Source of the DNA: Desulfobulbaceae bacterium
Lineage (GTDB): Bacteria > Desulfobacterota > Desulfobulbia > Desulfobulbales > Desulfocapsaceae
NCBI GenBank assembly: GCA_024227155.1
Contig: JAAELB010000436.1
Location: 1-45,451 of the forward strand
Length of the DNA: 45,451 nucleotides
Direction: 5' to 3'
The notes under the pieces are model-generated. The model was not told where the DNA came from, did no database searches, and saw nothing but the letters and a program-made list of their open reading frames with translations. Positions 9,657 to 16,722 of this stretch are shown piece by piece. Each line of letters begins with the position of its first letter. Position 1 is the stretch's first letter. The position numbers and the translations under genes were made by a program.

Positions 9657-10019
9657 ATGTCCGAAGAACAGAAAAAACAGAAACTAGAGCTTACCACCAA
9701 ACAAAAACAGTACCTGAAAGGCCTGGCCCATCCAATGAACCCTCTGGTTCAGATAGGCAAAGAGGGCATTAGTTCCGGACTTATTGACTCAACCAAAAAA
9801 GAACTTTTAAATCATGAGTTAATTAAAGTAAAAATTGGCAGTAACAGCAATCTGGAGAAACATGAAACCTCACAACTCATCGCTGAAAAGAGTGAGAGTG
9901 TACTGGTGCAACTGATTGGTAAAACAATAGTTCTATACAAGCCCAACCCGAAGAAAGCAAAAGATAAGAGAATTTATCTACCAAAAGCTTCTAACCCGAC
10001 AAGTCGGAAACTTTTTTAG
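9657..10019 (+). CDS. yhbY: YhbY/CRM-domain RNA-binding protein
   Basis: A 120-residue protein of the CRS1-YhbY family, which binds pre-50S ribosomal RNA. The diagnostic features are LTTKQKQYLKGLAHPMNP near the start, the GxxG-like loop QIGKEGISSGLIDS, and KVKIGSN. AAAGGA upstream supports the ATG. Compared with the usual ~97 residues it has a lysine-rich extension at the C-terminus. Its last residues (KLF and the stop) are encoded by the first 12 bases of repeat family A at 10008, so the repeat supplies the end of the reading frame. Confidence 0.93.
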   Translation: MSEEQKKQKLELTTKQKQYLKGLAHPMNPLVQIGKEGISSGLIDSTKKELLNHELIKVKIGSNSNLEKHETSQLIAEKSESVLVQLIGKTIVLYKPNPKKAKDKRIYLPKASNPTSRKLF

Positions 10020-10163
10020 TATCACTGGATAAGTGCCTCGAAGATCTCACTTCGTTCACTATCTGGTGATAACTATAAGTTTATGATTTCAAAGCGATCT
10101 CATAATTTCTCGGAGTCTGCGCTACCTGTTTTTTATTACAGCTTCTATGGAGTAAGGCACTAA
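10008..10163. repeat. Intergenic repeat family A, copy 2
   Basis: Nearly identical to 1-140 along its whole length, with a 16-base insertion (CGGAGTCTGCGCTACC) near 10111-10126 and a few substitutions. It contains the same internal stem (TATCACTGGATA with TATCTGGTGATA) and ends GGAGTAAGGCACTAA. Its first bases form the last codons and stop of yhbY. It abuts another inverted-repeat element that starts at 10162. Confidence 0.88.
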
Positions 10164-10270
10164 GTAACAAACTTTCTGGATTCCCGCTAAAAGCATGCGG
10201 GAATGACGGTACCTGCAAGTGCGAAAGAACCGTCATCCCCGAGTGTATTTATCGGGGATCCATGTTACTT
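10162..10270. mobile_element. Small inverted-repeat element (MITE/REP-like), 109 bp
   Basis: The ends are a perfect 8-bp inverted repeat, AAGTAACA (10162-10169) and TGTTACTT (10263-10270). Inside lie two hairpins: TTCCCGC with GCGGGAA, and ATCCCCGA with TCGGGGAT. The internal pattern of CCGTCATCCCCGAG...TCGGGGATCCA is shared with the elements at 11657-11781 and 45239-45451, so this is a relative of repeat family B. There is no coding capacity, so any movement would need an enzyme in trans. The remaining gap to 10364 holds only minor dyads (for example TACCGG...CCGGTA near 10322-10352). Confidence 0.75.
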
Positions 10271-10364
10271 TTCAAATAGAGGCCGGGGCCCCCGGTTGTA
10301 TTGCTAAATAGTGTCAAAATGATACCGGCGAACTCTCACTGTTTACCGGTACGCGACCACGAAC

Positions 10365-11132
10365 TCATACCTCCACTAGCTCCAGAGCACGATCCTGCTC
10401 TGCTATAGATAAAGTTGTATCAGTCCAGTCAAGATCTAATTCTTTTATTGACCTACGAGCAAGTTCCGGTCGGTTATTTTTCTCACTAAGATGTGCCTGC
10501 ACCACGTGTTGTAGATGGGCTCCCTTTAACTGAGAAAGAAACTTGGCGGCATCTTCATTACAAAGATGGCCGCGACTTGAGCGTACACGCTGCTGCAGAG
10601 GTAACGGGTATGGCCCGTTTTTCAACATTTCCAGGTTGTGGTTAAATTCCAGGATCAGAGCTTGGCATTTTGAGAGACGTTGCGCCATAAGGTGGGAGAC
10701 CTTGCCCGTATCGGTGCAGTAGCCAAGATATCGATCACCATCCCCAACCACAAAACCAACAGGATCGGCAGTATCGTGGGAAACCCGGAAAGAACGTACC
10801 TGTAGATCACCTACTTCAACAGTAGCGCCTGTTTCAAACTCTTTATAATGAAAGAGTTTTCCCATCCGTTTTTCTCCGGCCAGGAAAGTTCCATCGTTTG
10901 CATAAACGGGTATTTTGCACCTTCTGGAGAGAACTCCTGCACCACAGATATGATCATTATGTTCATGGGTAACACAAATCGCCTGCACATCAGCGAGCTC
11001 ACGGTCAATAGAGTTCAACCTTTTCTCGATCTCTTTCCCGGAAAATCCCGCATCAATAAGTATCCCGGTGGAACCATTTTCAATAAATACAGCATTCCCC
11101 CGACTACCACTGCCTAGTACTGAAAATCGCAT
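10365..11132 (-). CDS. walJ: MBL-fold metallohydrolase, WalJ/YycJ type
   Basis: A 255-residue metallo-beta-lactamase-fold protein. The start is placed at the ATG giving MRFSVLGSGSRGN, because the longer frame would run through the end of dut; the site TATAGGTTC precedes this ATG, which lies four bases after the dut stop. The zinc motif THEHNDH is intact (about 58-64), with later histidines in SHDTADP and QAHLSEKNN and the aspartate of GYCTDTG. The N-terminal GSGSRGN is typical of the YycJ/WalJ branch, linked in Firmicutes to double-strand DNA exonuclease activity and to coordination of cell division with replication. Here it lies downstream of dut rather than of a two-component system. Substrate is inferred from the family only. 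Confidence 0.88.
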   Translation of the reverse strand: MRFSVLGSGSRGNAVFIENGSTGILIDAGFSGKEIEKRLNSIDRELADVQAICVTHEHNDHICGAGVLSRRCKIPVYANDGTFLAGEKRMGKLFHYKEFETGATVEVGDLQVRSFRVSHDTADPVGFVVGDGDRYLGYCTDTGKVSHLMAQRLSKCQALILEFNHNLEMLKNGPYPLPLQQRVRSSRGHLCNEDAAKFLSQLKGAHLQHVVQAHLSEKNNRPELARRSIKELDLDWTDTTLSIAEQDRALELVEV

Positions 11133-11136
11133 GAAC

Positions 11137-11592
11137 CTATACCCCTGTATGACCAAAGCCACCAGAACCGCGCTCAGTGGTTGCAAGGGCTTGAACCACC
11201 TCAAAGGCTACACAGGCCACCGGTGCCAGCACCAGTTGTGCAATACGATCTCCCCTTTCAAGCAAAAAAGTCTCTTTACCATGATTTATTAAGGGCACCT
11301 TGACTTCACCCCGATAATCAGAATCGATTGTTCCCGGGCTATTTATCAGCGTGATACCATGTTTTACAGCTAGACCTGAACGAGGACGTACCTGGAATTC
11401 ATACCCTGCAGGGATAGCCACAGCAAAGCCGGTAGGAATTAAAGCTATTTCCCCAGGTTCTATCAAGGTTTTCGAGGGAACCGCAGCCTCTACATCCATT
11501 CCGGCTGAGCCCATTGTTTCATAGGCAGGTAGATTAAGGTCCGTGGAGGTATCTTTATCCAGCCATTTAATTTCAACAACTTGTTTTTGCAT
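11137..11592 (-). CDS. dut: Deoxyuridine 5'-triphosphate nucleotidohydrolase (dUTPase)
   Basis: Hydrolyses dUTP to dUMP and pyrophosphate, keeping uracil out of DNA and feeding thymidylate synthesis. All five trimeric-dUTPase motifs are present: [36 protein letters not shown] and the glycine-rich [10 protein letters not shown] at the C-terminus. The chosen start ([10 protein letters not shown]) gives 151 residues, the usual size; an ATG four codons upstream (MEPV) is an alternative. The longer open frame is rejected because it runs back through a hairpin with a T run and a repeat element. That hairpin lies only 11 bases upstream, so expression probably depends on read-through from pnp or regulated antitermination. 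walJ follows at four bases. Confidence 0.95.
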   Translation of the reverse strand: MQKQVVEIKWLDKDTSTDLNLPAYETMGSAGMDVEAAVPSKTLIEPGEIALIPTGFAVAIPAGYEFQVRPRSGLAVKHGITLINSPGTIDSDYRGEVKVPLINHGKETFLLERGDRIAQLVLAPVACVAFEVVQALATTERGSGGFGHTGV

Positions 11593-11603
11593 AACTGGCT
11601 CCA

Positions 11604-11636
11604 TAAAAAAGGCCGACTCCATAATAGAAGTCGGCC
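11604..11636 (-). terminator. Rho-independent terminator at the end of the pnp unit, just before dut
   Basis: On the minus strand GGCCGACT (11636-11629) pairs with AGTCGGCC (11618-11611) and is followed by TTTTTT. It is a good intrinsic terminator. The dut start codon lies 11 bases after the T run, so there is no room for a promoter between them; the T run is followed at once by the ATGGAG that serves as the ribosome site. Confidence 0.82.
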
Positions 11637-11656
11637 CAATACATACTAGTGCAGTG

Positions 11657-11781
11657 TAAACCTTAAAGTGGGGATTGGACTCATCCGTCATGCCCGAGTG
11701 CTGTTATCGGGCATCCAGGAAGTTCACTACTACCTGGATCCCCGATTACTACCTCGGGGATGACTTCAATGAGAAGGTTTA
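11657..11781. mobile_element. Repeat family B element between dut and pnp (inverted copy)
   Basis: Bounded by the perfect inverted repeat TAAACCTT (11657-11664) and AAGGTTTA (11774-11781). The interior has two stems: GCCCGA with TCGGGC, and CCCCGA with TCGGGG. On the minus strand its core (11678-11767) closely matches 45275-45367, including GTCATCCCCGAGGTAGTAAT and GGATGCCCGATAACAGCACT. Two near-identical copies 33 kb apart in opposite orientation mark this as a dispersed genomic repeat. Confidence 0.82.
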
Positions 11782-11814
11782 AGCTATACGGTGTACAAGA
11801 TCATGAAAAAAGTG

Positions 11815-13896
11815 CTACTCTTTTTCAATCAGTGCCTTACGGCTCAAGCGAATCCTGCCACGATTATCAACATCAAGCACTTTCACTTCAATCTCATCGC
11901 CTTCACTCAGAACGTCGGTCACCTTGGCGACCCGCTCATGGGCAAGTTCTGAAATATGGACAAGACCATCTGTACCGGGTAAAATTTCAACAAAGGCGCC
12001 GAAATCTTTAATGGTTTTCACAGTACCCTTATAGACAGCACCGACTTCAGCTTCAGCGGTGATAGCCTTGACCTTTTCCACAAGTGCATTGGCAAGATCG
12101 CCATTTAATGCAAACATCTTCACCAGGCCGGAATCATCCACCTCGATTTTAGCATCAAACTCCGCAGATAATTCCTTGATGATCTTCCCACCAGGTCCAA
12201 TGATATCTCTGATCTTATCCTGACTGATTTTATGAACCAGATACTTAGGTGCATGGTCAACAACCTCTTCACGGGCCTTGACAATCCCCTTTTCCATCTC
12301 GGTGAGGATATGAAGTCGACCACCTTTGGCCTGCTCCAGCGCAGTTCCCATGATATCACGGTCAACACCATCGATCTTAATATCCATCTGTAGGGAAGTA
12401 ATACCATCACAGGTACCGACAACCTTGAAGTCCATATCACCTAAGTGATCTTCATCACCAAGGATATCAGAGAGAATTGCTACCTTTTCCCCTTCTTTTA
12501 TGAGACCCATGGCAATACCCGAGACAGGTCTTTTAAGAGGCACGCCGGCATCCATCATCGCCATACTTCCACCACAGACAGAGGCCATGGATGAGGAGCC
12601 GTTTGATTCAAGAATTTCTGAAACCACTCGAATTGAATATGGAAAATCCTCTTCAGCAGGTAAAACTGCCTCAAGCCCTCTTGTGGCCAGGGTGCCATGT
12701 CCAACATCCCTGCGGGATGGTCCACGGAGGAACCGCGCCTCACCAACACAGTATGGAGGAAAGTTATAATGAAGCATAAAGCGTCTATTTTCTTCACCAT
12801 TCAGTGTTTCAACCCGCTGTTTATCGCGCTCACTTCCAAGAGTGGTAGAGACAAGAGCCTGGGTTTCTCCCCGGGTAAAAAGCGCAGAACCGTGGGTTTT
12901 AGGCAGATATTCAGTTTCACAATCAATATCACGAATTTCGTCGAATTTACGACCACCAATTCGGATCTCACTGTTAACAATCTTTTCTCTCATATAGGAT
13001 TTCTTGTATGAAGAGAGCAGATCTTTTATCTCTGAACTATTCTCACCCTCAGGGTCAAGCTGAGCCAGAACATCACCTTTCAAGCCATCATAAACACGAC
13101 CACGTTCGAGTTTATCTGTGGTATTAAAAACATTCTCCATACCCGCAGCAGCAACTTCACGCACCTTGGCGAGAAGCTCTTCATTGATCTCAGGCGCAAC
13201 GACTTCAGCCTTGGTCTTCCCTGCAGCCTTTTGCAGTTCTTCCTGAATATCAATTAATGGCTGGAGATTTTCAAAGGCGTAAAAAATACCAGATAAGACC
13301 TCATCTTCGCTGAGTTCATCGGCTTTACCCTCTACCATGACCACTGCCTTCCTGGTGACGGCCACAACAATGTCCATAGCGGAGTTTTTCAGCTCTGTGG
13401 TTGTCGGGTTCAGCACATACTGACCGTCAACAAAGCCCACTCGGCCACCAGCTACTGGTCCGCTAAAAGGAATATTAGATATGGAAAGTGCGCATGAGGC
13501 ACCGGTAAGGGCCAGAACGTCTGGCAAAGTCTCCTGATCCGCAGAGAGGACAGTGGCAATAACCTGTGTTTCTGCCTGATACCCTTTAGGGAAGAGAGGA
13601 CGAAGAGGACGATCAATAATCCGGCAAGTGAGTACTTCATTGTCACTCGGCCGACCTATTTCACGACGAAAGTAATTTCCGGGAATTCTACCAACGGAGG
13701 CTAATTTCTCCTGGTATTCAATGGTTAAGGGTAAAAAATCAATATCTGGTCTACTTTTTCCGGCACCCACTGCGGTTACCAGTACAACAGTTTCTCCTGA
13801 GCGAATTACTATCGACCCTGATGCTTGCTTGGCAATTTTGCCAGTTTCGATGGAAATACTTTTCCCACCGATTTCGGTTTCAACTTTATTAAACAT
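11815..13896 (-). CDS. pnp: Polyribonucleotide nucleotidyltransferase (PNPase)
   Basis: A phosphorolytic 3'-5' exoribonuclease and degradosome component. The 693 residues match the family. The two RNase PH domains are present: the first with PLTIEYQEK and [11 protein letters not shown], the second with [15 protein letters not shown] and the phosphate-binding [15 protein letters not shown] domain follows with [10 protein letters not shown] (about 565), then an S1 domain (about 620-690, [18 protein letters not shown]). The site TGGAGA lies before the ATG. It is downstream of rpsO, the classical arrangement, with a hairpin between them that could be both a partial terminator and an RNase processing site. 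Confidence 0.98.
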   Translation of the reverse strand: MFNKVETEIGGKSISIETGKIAKQASGSIVIRSGETVVLVTAVGAGKSRPDIDFLPLTIEYQEKLASVGRIPGNYFRREIGRPSDNEVLTCRIIDRPLRPLFPKGYQAETQVIATVLSADQETLPDVLALTGASCALSISNIPFSGPVAGGRVGFVDGQYVLNPTTTELKNSAMDIVVAVTRKAVVMVEGKADELSEDEVLSGIFYAFENLQPLIDIQEELQKAAGKTKAEVVAPEINEELLAKVREVAAAGMENVFNTTDKLERGRVYDGLKGDVLAQLDPEGENSSEIKDLLSSYKKSYMREKIVNSEIRIGGRKFDEIRDIDCETEYLPKTHGSALFTRGETQALVSTTLGSERDKQRVETLNGEENRRFMLHYNFPPYCVGEARFLRGPSRRDVGHGTLATRGLEAVLPAEEDFPYSIRVVSEILESNGSSSMASVCGGSMAMMDAGVPLKRPVSGIAMGLIKEGEKVAILSDILGDEDHLGDMDFKVVGTCDGITSLQMDIKIDGVDRDIMGTALEQAKGGRLHILTEMEKGIVKAREEVVDHAPKYLVHKISQDKIRDIIGPGGKIIKELSAEFDAKIEVDDSGLVKMFALNGDLANALVEKVKAITAEAEVGAVYKGTVKTIKDFGAFVEILPGTDGLVHISELAHERVAKVTDVLSEGDEIEVKVLDVDNRGRIRLSRKALIEKE

Positions 13897-13994
13897 GTTT
13901 TCTCCAGATGTGTAGCATCAGGGAAGGGCGCAGCGCCAATTGATTCGACTGGATTATCCACCAGCCCCGTATGCTTTTTCTCGGACTTCCTTAA

Positions 13995-14038
13995 ACAACA
14001 AAAACCTCAAACAGCTCTTAACTCTGAACTGTTTGAGG
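13995..14038 (-). terminator. Hairpin terminator between rpsO and pnp
   Basis: On the minus strand CCTCAAACAG (14038-14029) pairs perfectly with CTGTTTGAGG (14014-14005), followed by TTTTTGTTGTTT. It lies 53 bases after the rpsO stop. In enterobacteria this gap carries a terminator plus RNase III sites used in pnp autoregulation; the stem here could play that part. Confidence 0.8.
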
Positions 14039-14091
14039 CGTAAAACGGCACTATGCCTGAATCAACAAGTATTTGTGCAACTGGTACAAAC

Positions 14092-14361
14092 TTACTTACG
14101 GAGCCCAAGCTCCTGAAGGATAGTTCTATACTTGTTAACATCTTTCCTTTTCAGATAATCAAGCAGACTACGACGCTGTCCAACGAGCTTTAAAAGCCCT
14201 TGTCTTGAATGATGATCTTTTTTATGCACTTTGAAGTGCTCTGTCAGATATTTAATGCGATCAGTAAGAAGAGCAATTTGAACCTCTGAAGATCCGGTAT
14301 CTGTCTCATGAACCTTAAATTTTTCAATTATTTCATTTTTTTTAACTGCTGACTGTGCCAC
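14092..14361 (-). CDS. rpsO: 30S ribosomal protein S15
   Basis: S15 binds the central domain of 16S rRNA early in 30S assembly. The 89 residues are full length: [17 protein letters not shown], then [20 protein letters not shown] and [17 protein letters not shown], all family hallmarks. The start codon is GTG, with AGGAGG six bases upstream. The gene has its own 192-base leader with two hairpins, suggesting a separate promoter or S15 feedback control in addition to read-through from truB. Confidence 0.98.
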   Translation of the reverse strand: MAQSAVKKNEIIEKFKVHETDTGSSEVQIALLTDRIKYLTEHFKVHKKDHHSRQGLLKLVGQRRSLLDYLKRKDVNKYRTILQELGLRK

Positions 14362-14423
14362 GACAATCCTCCTGGAACTGTATATTCAAAAATTTGATCG
14401 TTATAATCTAATCGTCCATCAAT

Positions 14424-14499
14424 AGGATAACGTACTGTTATCCTGTCAAATAATACAACTACAAATGGTCTGCTGATTTGGTGGCGAACCAAGTAGACC
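14424..14499 (-). promoter_or_regulatory. Structured rpsO leader: two hairpins and a possible -35 box
   Basis: Between truB and rpsO, the minus-strand RNA can form a stem from GGTCTACT (14499-14492) with AGCAGACC (14474-14467), one G-U pair, and then a second stem AGGATAAC (14444-14437) with GTTATCCT (14431-14424). TTGACA (14449-14444) overlaps the start of the second stem and could be a -35 box, though no convincing -10 is seen at the right distance. S15 is known to repress its own mRNA through leader structures in several bacterial lineages; this leader is a candidate of that kind. Confidence 0.4.
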
Positions 14500-14553
14500 G
14501 GTTAGATACTTTGTTTAATGCAATGTCACGCACACACTAGCCAAATCGCACTC

Positions 14554-15306
14554 TTATTGCAACAATTTAGCGACTTGCTCAACACTCATCATCTTCTCCA
14601 GACAGCGATCTTTTGCATCTTCTGCAGAAAGAGCGTCCCAATCAAGTGCATGCTCAACTGAAAAACAACCGCTTTTGGTTCGGCGCAGCTGAGTAAGATA
14701 AGCGCCACAACCAAGACTGTTTCCTATATCCGCTGCAAGAGTTCTTATATATGTGCCTTTAGAACAGACAACTCGAATGTTAAGTTCAGCAACATCACCT
14801 TCAAGGTCAACCTCTTCATCGGTACGTTCCAGAACTTTGATCTGCACATCTCTTGCTTCTTTTTTTATTTCAATCCCTTTACGGGCGTAGTAATACAGAG
14901 GCTTTCCTTTATGCTTTAAAGCCGAATAAGCGGGTGGCACCTGCTTCTGCTCACCCCGATATTTTTCCAGGCAAGCTTCTACATCTTCAGGAATTATTTT
15001 CCCAACTGGCCGACGATTCACAACCTCCCCTTCCGGGTCCAGGGTTTCTGTCTCGACCCCTAATTGCAGGGTGGCCAGATACTCTTTTTCACCATCCATG
15101 AATTGTGAAATCATCTTTGTAGCAGGCCTGCCCGCGCAAACAATAAGCAACCCTGTAGCGAATGGATCAAGGGTGCCGGCATGACCAACTTTTTTTATCC
15201 CCAGGATGCGCCGCATTCTGCCAACAACAGCAAAAGAACTCATTCCTGCAGGTTTATCTATAAGAAAAACCCCCGCCTCAAACGGTGTCTTTATATCCAA
15301 AACCAT
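14554..15306 (-). CDS. truB: tRNA pseudouridine(55) synthase
   Basis: Makes pseudouridine 55 in the T-loop of tRNAs. The 250-residue protein has the N-terminal FLIDKPAGMSS, the catalytic motif GHAGTLDPFATG with aspartate 47, GEKEYLATLQLG, YSALKHKGKPLYYYAR and CSKGTYIRTLAAD, as in the TruB family. The ATG follows the nrnA stop codon with no gap, so it is translationally coupled and belongs to the nus-inf operon. Confidence 0.97.
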   Translation of the reverse strand: MVLDIKTPFEAGVFLIDKPAGMSSFAVVGRMRRILGIKKVGHAGTLDPFATGLLIVCAGRPATKMISQFMDGEKEYLATLQLGVETETLDPEGEVVNRRPVGKIIPEDVEACLEKYRGEQKQVPPAYSALKHKGKPLYYYARKGIEIKKEARDVQIKVLERTDEEVDLEGDVAELNIRVVCSKGTYIRTLAADIGNSLGCGAYLTQLRRTKSGCFSVEHALDWDALSAEDAKDRCLEKMMSVEQVAKLLQ

Positions 15307-16296
15307 TCAAATCGCAGGAAGAGCAATGATTAAGGCCTGTTCAACTTCCCGTCGAACCTGCTCAAGAGTAACGCCCTGATACCTGAATCCTGCTGCGTTC
15401 CTATGACCACCGCCTCCGAATTGTTTTGCCACATCGGCGACATTACACTCTCCTTTTGCACGAAGACTCACAGCAATATAATCGTCCATCGTCTCTTTGA
15501 TTAAAGCGGCAACCTTGACAGTTTTAATAGATCTTGGAAAATCAATAAACCCTTCAAGATCCTGCATGGTTGCACCACTTTTTGTTATCATTTCCTGGGT
15601 AACGGAGATAAAGGCAATCTGGTTCTTTTCACTCAGGGTGACTGTTTCAAGAACCAGCTGAAGAAGATTTAATCGTTCAGGACTGAAGTTATCATACAAA
15701 TGTCCCCCGACTTCCTCGGGCTTTACACCTTTTCCGAGAAGCTCACCTGCTATCTGCATGGTCCTGGGCTTAGTACATTCGTATTTAAATGAGCCGGTAT
15801 CAGTACAGATGGCAACATAGAGATTGTAGGCGGCGTTGTAACTGATGTCAGCACCTAAGGCAATTGCGAGTTCATAGACCATTTCACCGGTGGAAGATCG
15901 TGTTTCCTCAACCCACCTGACGGTGCCAAAATTTCTATGGGAGCGATGATGGTCTATTACCACAAAAGGTATCTTCTGCAGAAATTCCTTCTTTGAACCG
16001 CCGAGTCGATCATCATCTCCGCAGTCCAGGGCAATGGAGACAAGATCCCCGGAATTAGCATCTACAAATTTGCGATAATCTTCCAAATCCGTACGGGTCC
16101 TGTCAATTTCCGGCAGGAAATCATAGAGATGGGAAACGGGTTCTTCAAGAAAACAAAAAACCTTCTTTCCAAGAGACTCAAGAATTGAGGCTAAACCAAA
16201 GAGCGATCCCAGGGCATCACCGTCCGGATGTGTATGCGTGAAGAGCACAACATTGTTATTACGGTGTATATCCTGAAGTATTTGCTCAGGAATCAT
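15307..16296 (-). CDS. nrnA: DHH-family oligoribonuclease / pAp phosphatase
   Basis: Degrades short RNA oligomers and dephosphorylates 3'-phosphoadenosine 5'-phosphate. This is a DHH phosphoesterase of 329 residues: THTHPDGDALGS (about 20-31) and ALDCGD for metal binding, the name-giving VVIDHHRSH (about 111-119), and the C-terminal DHHA1 domain with GGGGHRNAAGF (about 293-303). It sits between rbfA and truB, a placement common outside enterobacteria. Its start overlaps the end of rbfA by 11 bases and its stop abuts the truB start, so coupling is tight. The pAp role matters for a sulfate-handling cell, but activity on pAp is inferred from the family. Confidence 0.95.
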   Translation of the reverse strand: MIPEQILQDIHRNNNVVLFTHTHPDGDALGSLFGLASILESLGKKVFCFLEEPVSHLYDFLPEIDRTRTDLEDYRKFVDANSGDLVSIALDCGDDDRLGGSKKEFLQKIPFVVIDHHRSHRNFGTVRWVEETRSSTGEMVYELAIALGADISYNAAYNLYVAICTDTGSFKYECTKPRTMQIAGELLGKGVKPEEVGGHLYDNFSPERLNLLQLVLETVTLSEKNQIAFISVTQEMITKSGATMQDLEGFIDFPRSIKTVKVAALIKETMDDYIAVSLRAKGECNVADVAKQFGGGGHRNAAGFRYQGVTLEQVRREVEQALIIALPAI

Positions 16297-16708
16297 CCTT
16301 ATTGGACTCCCTTTCGTTGGCTATTTCCTGGAATATTTCATCAAGCTCAGCAACCTTATCAGCGATATTATCATATCGAAACTCTAATGCTGGAGTAAAA
16401 CGCAGGTTTAGAGTCTTGGCAATATGACTGCGCATAAACCCAGCCGCCCTCTGAAAACCTTTATCAGCGGCACGAATTTCTTTTTTATCACCGAAAACGG
16501 TAAAGTAAATCCGTGCCAGGCTTAAGTCATCTGTAACCTCGACCCTGGAAATATTCGCGCCCAGCAATCGAGGATCAGCCACCTTGCTGATAAGCAGAGT
16601 TGACAACTCGTTCTTGATTGCTTCAGCAACCCTGGAAGAGCGCTTTTGTTCATTTTTTTCGCCGACTCCAATGGAGTCTAGCGTTTGTTTTGGATCCCAG
16701 ACAGCCAC
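16286..16708 (-). CDS. rbfA: 30S ribosome-binding factor A
   Basis: Binds immature 30S subunits near the 5' end of 16S rRNA and helps late maturation. The 140-residue protein has the KH-like fold signature: RVAEAIKNELSTLL, VADPRLLGANISRVEVTDDL, RIYFTVFG and RFTPALEFRYDN. The start is a GTG preceded by GAGGG, 14 bases after the infB stop. The C-terminus overlaps nrnA. The N-terminus is about 15 residues longer than in E. coli. Confidence 0.95.
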   Translation of the reverse strand: MAVWDPKQTLDSIGVGEKNEQKRSSRVAEAIKNELSTLLISKVADPRLLGANISRVEVTDDLSLARIYFTVFGDKKEIRAADKGFQRAAGFMRSHIAKTLNLRFTPALEFRYDNIADKVAELDEIFQEIANERESNKDDS

Positions 16709-16722
16709 AACAATACCCTCTT

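Noticed and set aside
11133-11204. Longer N-terminus for walJ
   Set aside because: It overlaps the conserved C-terminus of dut, and the fold begins at MRFSVLGSGSRGN with its own ribosome site.
11593-11691. Longer N-terminus for dut
   Set aside because: The extension is encoded by a terminator hairpin and upstream spacer, and the family size is met from 11592.
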